Assembly: GCA_937893735.1 (NCBI GenBank)
Contig: CALBGD010000202.1
Coordinates: 1 to 5,132 of the forward strand
Origin: an uncultured Clostridia bacterium
GTDB lineage: Bacteria > Bacillota > Clostridia > Oscillospirales > Ruminococcaceae
Reading direction: 5' to 3'
Length of the DNA: 5,132 bases
Part shown: positions 1-5,132 of the stretch, in pieces
Layout of the letters: each line of letters opens with the position of its first letter
Position numbering within the stretch: the first letter of the stretch is position 1
Notes under the pieces: generated by a model
The model's database searches: none
Told to the model about the DNA's origin: nothing
The model's input: only the letters and a program-made list of their open reading frames with translations
Made by a program: the position numbers and the translations under genes

Positions 1-875
1 AAGCGGCAGGCAAAGTCACCTTCGCCGCGCCGGACGGAGACTACACAGTAAACGCGCAGATGTCCTACAAAAGTATCGTAACGCTTCTGAAAACCGTCCG
101 GACTTACACGAATACCGTTACTGTAATGATACCGGAGGGCTCCAATGCCCAGCAGATAGGTCAGCTCCTTGAGGATAACCTTGTCTGCCGCGCTGATGAT
201 TTCGAGAAGTATTACCGTACAAAGCTCGAAAAGTATGATTTCGAAGAAAAAATCGATGTTACCGAGGATCGCTTCTACGCACTGGAAGGCTATCTGTTCC
301 CGGATACCTATGAGTTCTATGTAATAGACGACCTGACTGAAAAGCCCGATATGGACACCAGCCAGTATGCAAAGCAGGCGGCGGAGAAGATGTACGCTAA
401 CTTTGAAAGCAAGATAACCAAGAGTATGTACGCCCGCGCAACAGAGCTCGGAATGACATTCGATCAGGTGATGACGCTTGCTTCCATTATTCAGAAAGAG
501 GGTACGAACGAGGATAACATGGCGCTTATTTCGTCTGTATTCCATAACCGCCTTTCAGATTTGTACGATTATCCGCATCTCCAGTCCGATACAACGGAAT
601 ACTATATTCAGGACTGCATAAAGCCGAATATCCCTGCAAATTCTGCGGCGCTGTATGAGAACATCATCACCGCTTACGACACCTACACCTGCGAGGGGCT
701 TCCCGCAGGCCCCATATGCAGCCCCGGCCTTATGGCAATAAATGCGGCGCTTTATCCGGCTGAGACCGATTATTATTATTTCCTGAGCAGCAGCGACGGC
801 AATTTCTACTATGCAAGCACCATTGAAAAGCATGAGCAGAATATTATTGACGCGGCTCTCCGTGAGGAGGACTAA
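1..875 (+). CDS. mltG: Endolytic murein transglycosylase MltG (YceG-like), 5'-truncated by the window edge
   Basis: MltG is a membrane-anchored lytic transglycosylase that cuts nascent peptidoglycan strands and so ends glycan elongation. The frame is open to the left edge (first whole codon at 3), so the ATG at 60 is internal and the true start, cytosolic tail and membrane segment lie outside. Counting from the first visible residue, I see a PEG turn (44-46) opening the LysM-like part, GYLFPDTYEF (96-105), ASIIQKEG with Glu166 (codon 498-500), HNRL, HLQSDTTEYY (192-201) and TAYDTYTCEGLPAGPICSPG (222-241). These match, in order, blocks of E. coli MltG as I recall it. Glu166 aligns with catalytic Glu218 of E. 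coli, the second Glu of its EKE motif; the first, non-catalytic position is Gln here. The C-terminus with YYYFLSSSDGNFYYAST is intact and ends at TAA 873-875. The next gene starts 6 bases later, and its ribosome binding site lies inside this gene, so the two are probably cotranscribed. Confidence 0.96.
   Translation, partial: AAGKVTFAAPDGDYTVNAQMSYKSIVTLLKTVRTYTNTVTVMIPEGSNAQQIGQLLEDNLVCRADDFEKYYRTKLEKYDFEEKIDVTEDRFYALEGYLFPDTYEFYVIDDLTEKPDMDTSQYAKQAAEKMYANFESKITKSMYARATELGMTFDQVMTLASIIQKEGTNEDNMALISSVFHNRLSDLYDYPHLQSDTTEYYIQDCIKPNIPANSAALYENIITAYDTYTCEGLPAGPICSPGLMAINAALYPAETDYYYFLSSSDGNFYYASTIEKHEQNIIDAALREED
864..870 (+). promoter_or_regulatory. Ribosome binding site for trhP, inside the mltG 3' end
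   Basis: GAGGAGG lies 11 bases before the ATG at 882 and encodes the last Glu-Glu residues of MltG. It fixes the start of the downstream gene and suggests translation linked to mltG. Confidence 0.7.
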
Positions 876-881
876 TTAACA

Positions 882-2129
882 ATGAGATATACAGAGCTTC
901 TTGCTCCGGCGGGCGATGAGGAATGCCTGCGCTCCGCGCTGGATTACGGCTGTGACGCCGTATACCTCGCCGGAAAGAGCTTCGGCATGAGGGCAGGCGC
1001 CAAAAACTTCGACATGGAGGGACTCGAGCGGGCTGTAAAGCTTGCTCATTCCCGCGGAGTAAAGGTGCACCTGACCTGCAATACGATTCCGCTCAACAGC
1101 GAGATAGACCAGTTCCCGCAGTTCATTGCGGCGGCACAGGAGTGCGGCGTTGACGCCGCCATTGCCTGCGACCTCGGGGTTATCTCGATGATAAAGGAAA
1201 ACGCGCCAAAGCTGGAGCTTCACATCTCCACGCAGACCGGCGTTGTGAACTATCGGACAGCGCTGGAGCTCTACAAAATGGGAGCAAAACGCGTAGTCCT
1301 TGCGCGTGAAGTCGGGCTCTCCGATATCCGTGAAATACGCCGCCGTATCCCGGAGGACATGGAAATTGAAGTTTTTGTGCACGGAGCCATGTGTGTGAGC
1401 TTCTCCGGACGCTGCCTTATCTCCGAGTACTTGACCGGCAGAGGCGCAAACCGCGGCGAGTGCGCGCAGCCCTGCCGCTGGGGATACTACCTCATGGAAG
1501 AAAAGCGCCCCAATCAGTTCTACAAGGTTTTCGAGGACGAGCGTGGAAGCTATATTCTCAACGCCCGCGATATGTGCATGATCGATCATCTGGACGACCT
1601 TATCGACGCGGGAGTGACCAGCTTCAAAATCGAGGGCAGAGCAAAGTCGGCGTACTATGTTGCACTTACAGTCAATGCATACCGCGCGGCACTCGACAGC
1701 TATCTCAAGGGTGAAAAGCCGGCACAGTGGGTGCTTGACGAGGTGAACAAAATAAGCCACCGCCCTTACAGCACAGGATTTTTCTATGGCAAGCCGACCG
1801 ACGGCTCCGGCACACAAGACCCTAATACCGTCACCAACGGAGGTCAGTACTTTGCGGACAGCGGCTATATGCGCGACCACGATTTCGTAGGAGTTGTTGA
1901 CTCATGTGAGAATGGAATAATGCACCTGACCCAACGGAATTATTTCACGCTTGAGGACGAACTGGAGCTTCTTCCGCCCCATGCCGAGCCGATAAAGTTT
2001 GTCCCTGAAAAGATGTTTGGATCTGACGGCGAGGAAATAACGATAGCCCGCCGCGCGGCAGAAAGGCTCGCGATACCTTCAGATATCGTCGTACCGGAGC
2101 ATACGATACTACGTAAAAAAATGAAATAA
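882..2129 (+). CDS. trhP: U32 family tRNA 5-hydroxyuridine-34 synthesis protein TrhP (YrrO/YegQ-like)
   Basis: The U32 family was first called a collagenase-like peptidase, but members of this size (E. coli YegQ, B. subtilis YrrN/YrrO) act in prephenate-dependent hydroxylation of wobble uridine-34 to ho5U. The 415 residues open with a typical ELLAPAGDEECLRSAL segment of the TIM-barrel-like domain. The U32 signature is complete at 163-181 (E-x-F-x2-G-A-M-C-x4-G-x-C-x-I-S). Four cysteines, Cys171, Cys178, Cys194 and Cys198 (CX6CX15CX3C), fit the [4Fe-4S] ligands expected in the family. SFKIEGRAKSAYYV follows, and the U32 C-terminal beta domain begins near QRNYF and ends with HTILRKKMK. The length fits TrhP rather than the longer rRNA hydroxylation protein RlhA (about 650 residues). 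The neighbour mltG supports this, since B. subtilis has yrrL(mltG)-yrrM(trmR)-yrrN-yrrO. Whether it is the P1 or P2 type cannot be settled here; other U32 subfamilies remain a minor alternative. Confidence 0.9.
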   Translation: MRYTELLAPAGDEECLRSALDYGCDAVYLAGKSFGMRAGAKNFDMEGLERAVKLAHSRGVKVHLTCNTIPLNSEIDQFPQFIAAAQECGVDAAIACDLGVISMIKENAPKLELHISTQTGVVNYRTALELYKMGAKRVVLAREVGLSDIREIRRRIPEDMEIEVFVHGAMCVSFSGRCLISEYLTGRGANRGECAQPCRWGYYLMEEKRPNQFYKVFEDERGSYILNARDMCMIDHLDDLIDAGVTSFKIEGRAKSAYYVALTVNAYRAALDSYLKGEKPAQWVLDEVNKISHRPYSTGFFYGKPTDGSGTQDPNTVTNGGQYFADSGYMRDHDFVGVVDSCENGIMHLTQRNYFTLEDELELLPPHAEPIKFVPEKMFGSDGEEITIARRAAERLAIPSDIVVPEHTILRKKMK

Positions 2130-2144
2130 AGCGGCACCTGCTGC

Positions 2145-2152
2145 GGAAAGGA
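2145..2152 (+). promoter_or_regulatory. Ribosome binding site for the zinc-ribbon gene
   Basis: GGAAAGGA lies 10 bases before the ATG at 2163, within the 33-base gap after trhP. The gap contains no stem followed by a T-run that would end transcription, so read-through from trhP is plausible. Confidence 0.6.
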
Positions 2153-2162
2153 TATATCTATT

Positions 2163-3224
2163 ATGAGTGTTCAGGAATTCAAGTGCCCCGGCTGCGGGGC
2201 TAAGCTCAAGTGGGATGCTGCTGAGCAGAAAATGAAGTGCGATTACTGCGACAATACATATGATATCGCAACACTGGAGGAATTCCAGAAGGAGGAGGGC
2301 GAGCAGTCCACAGAGGAATACGCATGGGATCCCTATTCTGCCTCCGGTGAATTATCCGGCATGAAGACTTACGTCTGCCAGTCCTGCGGCGGCGCAATAA
2401 CCGTCGGGGAGGACTCCGCTGCGGCAAGCTGCCCTTACTGTGACAGCCCCGTAGTTCTCGACGCAAACGTTACGGGAATGCTGAAACCTGACCTCGTTAT
2501 CCCGTTCCGCAAGACCAAGGAAGAAGCCCAGCAGGCAATGAAGAATTTCTGCAAGGGAAAACCGCTGCTTCCGCCGACATTCATTTCTGAAAGCCGCATT
2601 GAGGAAGTAAAGGGTCTGTATGTTCCATTCTGGCTGTACGACTGCGGAGCTGCGGGAAAAATGCGCTTTGACGCAACCAAGGTCAAGGAATGGTCAACGG
2701 ACGATTTCGACTATACCAAGACCGAGCACTATATGGTTATCCGCGAGGGTACCGCGCAGTTTGACGATGTTCCGGTGAACGGCTCCAGCAAGATGGAATC
2801 GAGCTACATGGAAGCAATTGAGCCGTTTGAAACAAGCGAGGGTGTGCAGTTCCAGTCTGCGTACCTTTCCGGATATCTGGCGGATAAGTACGATATAGAC
2901 TCTGTTCAGGCTCAGCCGCGTGCAAATGAGCGCGTAAAGGCAGGTATGGAGCAGCTTCTTCGGAATACCGTCGTTGGCTATACAACAGTCACCACACAGA
3001 GCAGCAGCACAAGGCTGGAAACCGGCAAGATACGCTATGCAATGCTCCCGGTGTGGATACTCAGCACAAGATACCGCGGGAAGATATACAAATTCGCCAT
3101 GAATGCTCAGACCGGAAAATTCGTCGGTGAACTCCCGATAAGCTGGGGTAAGTTCTGGGCTATTTTTGCCGGAATAACCGCCGCCGTAACTGCGATCGGC
3201 ACGGTCATTCAGCTGTTTCTTTAA
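2163..3224 (+). CDS. Double zinc-ribbon protein with C-terminal membrane anchor, function unknown (often named 'TFIIB-type zinc ribbon protein')
   Basis: This resembles a clostridial family usually annotated as TFIIB-type zinc ribbon-containing protein, or wrongly as PriA helicase; no helicase motif is present. It has 353 residues. The first zinc ribbon is Cys8-x2-Cys11 with Cys26-x2-Cys29. An acidic linker follows. The second ribbon is Cys72-x2-Cys75 with Cys90-x2-Cys93. A large middle domain carries LKPDLVIPFRKTKEEA, GLYVPFWLYDC and, later, MLPVWILSTRYRGKIYKFAMN and TGKFVGELP, stretches I associate with this family. The last 23 residues (331-353) form a hydrophobic segment that ends the protein, and there is no signal peptide, so the ribbons and middle domain should face the cytosol from a tail anchor. 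The biochemical role is not known to me. The stop overlaps the ribosome binding site of the next gene, 12 bases away, which points to an operon and possibly a joint role at the membrane. Confidence 0.85.
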   Translation: MSVQEFKCPGCGAKLKWDAAEQKMKCDYCDNTYDIATLEEFQKEEGEQSTEEYAWDPYSASGELSGMKTYVCQSCGGAITVGEDSAAASCPYCDSPVVLDANVTGMLKPDLVIPFRKTKEEAQQAMKNFCKGKPLLPPTFISESRIEEVKGLYVPFWLYDCGAAGKMRFDATKVKEWSTDDFDYTKTEHYMVIREGTAQFDDVPVNGSSKMESSYMEAIEPFETSEGVQFQSAYLSGYLADKYDIDSVQAQPRANERVKAGMEQLLRNTVVGYTTVTTQSSSTRLETGKIRYAMLPVWILSTRYRGKIYKFAMNAQTGKFVGELPISWGKFWAIFAGITAAVTAIGTVIQLFL

Positions 3225-3229
3225 GGAGG
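3223..3229 (+). promoter_or_regulatory. Ribosome binding site overlapping the zinc-ribbon stop codon
   Basis: AAGGAGG begins within the TAA stop (3222-3224) and lies 7 bases before the ATG at 3237. This near-ideal site fixes the start of the short membrane protein and suggests translational coupling to the zinc-ribbon gene. Confidence 0.75.
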
Positions 3230-3236
3230 GGTCTGC

Positions 3237-3722
3237 ATGAAAAGGATAACATCTGTTCTCGCGGCCGGATTTGCTGCAATATGCCTGACAGCTTCCGTTC
3301 AGGCGGCACCGCTCTATAACTATGAGGCTGAGGCTCCGGTAATAGCCTACATCGACGAAAGCGTCTCATCAGATTTTACCGAGATGGATCCTGTCGGGAA
3401 CGACTATGAAAAGCTGTATCTATCGGATAATGAGGACTACTTGACATATGAAGTCGAATCCGAAATATCTGCTGATGGATCTGCGAAAACACTTTCCGCA
3501 CAGGACGTACTGAAAATGGTTCTGTTCTCGTTTATCGCGGGACTTATCATTGCGCTTATCGTATGCCTTGTGATGAAATCACGCATGAAAACTGCAAGGA
3601 ACAAGCTCACAGCCAACGACTACATAAGGAAAAACAGCTTTAATATCACACGCTCGCGGGATATCTTCATTTATTCCGAGATATCTAAAAAGAAGCGTGT
3701 GAAGGAAGAAAACAAGAAATAA
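3237..3722 (+). CDS. Short signal-peptide, single-span membrane protein; looks like a TPM-family protein without its TPM domain
   Basis: The function is unknown. The 161 residues divide clearly. Residues 1-23 are a signal peptide (MKR, a hydrophobic core, then VQA before AP, a good signal peptidase I site). Residues 24-90 are an acidic outer segment with about 17 Asp/Glu and only two Lys. Residues 94-113 are a membrane span (MVLFSFIAGLIIALIVCLVM). Residues 114-161 are a basic tail placed in the cytosol by the positive-inside rule. The tail stretch ANDYIRKNSFNITRSRDIFI strongly recalls, from memory, the region after the membrane span of clostridial TPM-domain proteins, which commonly neighbour this type of zinc-ribbon protein. 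The TPM domain of about 130 residues that should lie between signal peptide and span is absent, replaced by the acidic stretch, and the usual Ser/Gly/His-rich end is missing too. The frame is intact with a good ribosome binding site, so it looks functional. GC is about 46% over the lines I counted, lower than in trhP. Gene reality is secure; the TPM link is an inference. Confidence 0.8.
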   Translation: MKRITSVLAAGFAAICLTASVQAAPLYNYEAEAPVIAYIDESVSSDFTEMDPVGNDYEKLYLSDNEDYLTYEVESEISADGSAKTLSAQDVLKMVLFSFIAGLIIALIVCLVMKSRMKTARNKLTANDYIRKNSFNITRSRDIFIYSEISKKKRVKEENKK

Positions 3723-3729
3723 AAAAACT

Positions 3730-3736
3730 GGAGGTG
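3730..3736 (+). promoter_or_regulatory. Ribosome binding site for the GH3 gene
   Basis: GGAGGTG is a full complement to the anti-Shine-Dalgarno core and sits 6 bases before the ATG at 3743. It selects this ATG over the internal ATG codons further in, such as the one at residue 37. Confidence 0.75.
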
Positions 3737-3742
3737 GAGCAA

Positions 3743-5132
3743 ATGCCAGAACACATATTTCTCGATAAGGCGCTTAGCTTTGATGAACGCACAAGGGCGC
3801 TTCTTGACGAACTTACCCTTGATGAGAAACTTAGCCTTCTCACTACGCACATGAACGAGATTCCGCGCCTTGGGATAAAGGAATTCTGGATAGGCGCCGA
3901 GGTAGCCAGAGGGCTGGTCTGCCGCGACGGCAAGAACGGCGAAGCTCCTACCACGGTATTCCCGGAGCCTTTTGGACTTGCGGCAACATTCGACACGGAC
4001 GTAATGTCGCGCATGGGCGAGATAACCGGAATCGAAACACGAATCTACAAGGATAAAGGAAGAGCCTCGCTGTGTGTATGGGGACCGACCGTTGACCTCG
4101 AGCGCGACCCCCGCTGGGGCCGTACCGAGGAGGGCTACGGTGAGGATCCCTGTCTGACCGCAAACATGGCGTCGGCATACACTCTTGGAATGGCGGGAAC
4201 TGACGAAAAATACCGCCGGGTTATTCCTACACTGAAGCATTTCTACGCGGACAATAACGAGGACACCCGCACAAACTGCAACGCGAATATTCCTGACCGC
4301 CTGAAGCATGAATACTATCTCCGAGCATTCGAGAAGCCCATACGTGATGGCAGAGCCGGAAGCCTGATGACCAGCTATAACGAGATAAACGGCGTGGAAC
4401 AGATATGCTCTGCGGAGCTCCAGAGATTCTGCCGCGAGCAGTGGGGGCTTCTGTTTGCCGTAACTGACGGCGGGGATTTTATTCAGAATGTGCAGTATCA
4501 CCGCCGCGACAAGAATCACACAGAGGCTCTGGCGAAGATATATAATCACAATGGCGCGGATATAATGACCGATGATGAATCAGTAGTACGTACAGCCGCG
4601 CGTGAGTGCCTTGACAAAGGACTTATCACGGAAGAGAATATCGACCGCGCCTTATTTGGTGCGCTTAAAGCACGTTTCATGCTGGGTGAATTCGACGACA
4701 TCAAGCTGTTCACATATTCAGAGAATCTGCTCTGCTGCGATGAACATGCGAAAGCAGCCCAGACCGCCGCCGAGAAATCAGTTATACTGCTCCGCAACAG
4801 CCGCGGAGTGCTCCCGCTGGCAAAGGATAAACTAGCGGTTGTAGGCTATCACGCTGACATGAATTTCCGCGACTGGTACACTGGACTTTCGCCTAAATCC
4901 AACACGATACTTGACGTGCTGACCGCAGAGCTCGGCAGAGAGAACCTTGTTTTCGACAGTGGAAACGATATTATCGCGCTGCGGAATGCGTCAAACGGCT
5001 TCTATTTCTCCGTATCCAAGGACGGCGAGCTCCGCTGCGATTCTCCGCTCATCAACGAGACCTGCCTGTTTGAGCTTTTCGAGTGGGGCGACGGCGCTGT
5101 TTCCCTCAAATCGAACTACAATAACAAATTTA
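3743..5132 (+). CDS. Glycoside hydrolase family 3 beta-glycosidase (beta-glucosidase/beta-xylosidase type), 3'-truncated by the window edge
   Basis: The frame from the ATG at 3743 stays open to the right edge, giving 463 residues. GH3 enzymes are retaining exo-glycosidases that release sugars from the non-reducing end of beta-linked oligosaccharides. The N-terminal TIM barrel shows WGPTVDLERDPRWGRTEEGY followed by GEDP (113-136), Lys165-His166 in LKHF, MTSYNEINGV (209-218) and the nucleophile region FAVTDGGDF, where Asp242 is the expected nucleophile. The linker and C-terminal alpha/beta domain begin at AAEKSVILLRNSRGVLPL (342-359), then LAVVGYHAD and DWYTGL. The acid/base residue should lie beyond the edge. 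From about residue 410 the sequence changes to short beta-strand repeats (ALRNASNGFYFSV, then FELFEWGDGAVSLKS), resembling a fascin-like beta-trefoil inserted in the C-terminal domain. There is no signal peptide, so it probably acts in the cytosol on imported oligosaccharides. Substrate cannot be told from sequence. It starts 20 bases after the short membrane gene. Confidence 0.95.
   Translation, partial: MPEHIFLDKALSFDERTRALLDELTLDEKLSLLTTHMNEIPRLGIKEFWIGAEVARGLVCRDGKNGEAPTTVFPEPFGLAATFDTDVMSRMGEITGIETRIYKDKGRASLCVWGPTVDLERDPRWGRTEEGYGEDPCLTANMASAYTLGMAGTDEKYRRVIPTLKHFYADNNEDTRTNCNANIPDRLKHEYYLRAFEKPIRDGRAGSLMTSYNEINGVEQICSAELQRFCREQWGLLFAVTDGGDFIQNVQYHRRDKNHTEALAKIYNHNGADIMTDDESVVRTAARECLDKGLITEENIDRALFGALKARFMLGEFDDIKLFTYSENLLCCDEHAKAAQTAAEKSVILLRNSRGVLPLAKDKLAVVGYHADMNFRDWYTGLSPKSNTILDVLTAELGRENLVFDSGNDIIALRNASNGFYFSVSKDGELRCDSPLINETCLFELFEWGDGAVSLKSNYNNKF

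Noticed and set aside
60..62. ATG at 60 as the start of mltG.
   Set aside because: The frame stays open upstream to position 3 and encodes plausible MltG sequence (PDGDYTVNAQ); an MltG starting at 60 would lack its membrane anchor and part of the LysM-like domain.
876..1880. Long 334-residue open frame on the - strand across trhP.
   Set aside because: It lies fully opposite a gene with a complete U32 signature and Fe-S cysteines; its protein resembles nothing I know and shows no domain pattern. Long antisense frames are expected opposite GC-rich genes with this codon bias.
2115..2121. Run of seven A bases near the end of trhP as a possible slippery frameshift site.
   Set aside because: It is two codons before a normal stop after a complete U32 C-terminal domain, with no stimulating stem seen and no extended product needed.
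2130..2162. Possible terminator in the gap between trhP and the zinc-ribbon gene.
   Set aside because: The gap has a GC-rich stretch but no clear stem-loop followed by a T-run.
2163..3224. Identification as a PriA helicase or transcription factor TFIIB.
   Set aside because: Only the zinc-ribbon cysteines support those names; there are no Walker motifs, helicase motifs or cyclin-like repeats, and the protein ends in a membrane segment.
3441..3469. Perfect TTGACA with, 17 bases on, AATATC as a possible promoter for the GH3 gene.
   Set aside because: The -10 matches only three of six positions, it lies inside the short membrane gene about 275 bases before the GH3 start, and the -35 can be explained by the coding sequence for Leu-Thr-Tyr.
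3671..4549. Long 292-residue open frame on the - strand across the GH3 gene start.
   Set aside because: It is opposite conserved GH3 motifs and also runs across the end of the short membrane gene, with no recognisable domain. Treated as a shadow.

Overview
The window reads as ordinary chromosomal sequence from a Gram-positive, anaerobic Clostridia-type bacterium, most likely a Ruminococcus-like gut Oscillospirales relative. The basis is the gene content: a Firmicutes-type MltG next to a U32-family tRNA hydroxylation gene, a clostridial double zinc-ribbon membrane protein, and an intracellular family 3 glycosidase. Shine-Dalgarno sequences are strong and the overall composition is near-balanced GC. 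The taxon is an inference; no rRNA or other marker gene is present.

All five genes lie on the + strand and are tightly packed, with gaps of 6, 33, 12 and 20 bases. From left to right they are: (1) the 3' part of mltG, the endolytic murein transglycosylase, whose frame is open to the left edge; (2) trhP, a U32 'peptidase'-family Fe-S protein for 5-hydroxyuridine-34 synthesis in tRNA; (3) a 353-residue protein with two CxxC...CxxC zinc ribbons and a C-terminal membrane anchor; (4) a 161-residue protein with a signal peptide, a short acidic outer segment, one membrane span and a basic cytosolic tail; (5) the 5' part of a GH3 beta-glycosidase gene that runs off the right edge without a stop.

Genes 1 and 2 form a recognisable housekeeping pair, matching the yrrL-yrrM-yrrN-yrrO order of Bacillus subtilis with the middle genes missing. 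Genes 3 and 4 look like a membrane-protein pair. In related Clostridia the zinc-ribbon protein usually sits beside a TPM-domain protein (and often an SPFH protein). Here the neighbour keeps what looks like the signal peptide, membrane span and cytosolic tail of that TPM protein but lacks the TPM domain. Gene 5 is a cytosolic glycosidase in which a beta-trefoil (fascin-like) insert seems to begin just before the window ends.

No RNA genes, insertion sequences, CRISPR arrays or convincing terminators are visible, and no gap exceeds 33 bases. The most notable items are the apparently TPM-less short protein beside the tail-anchored zinc-ribbon protein, and the fascin-like insert in the GH3 enzyme.
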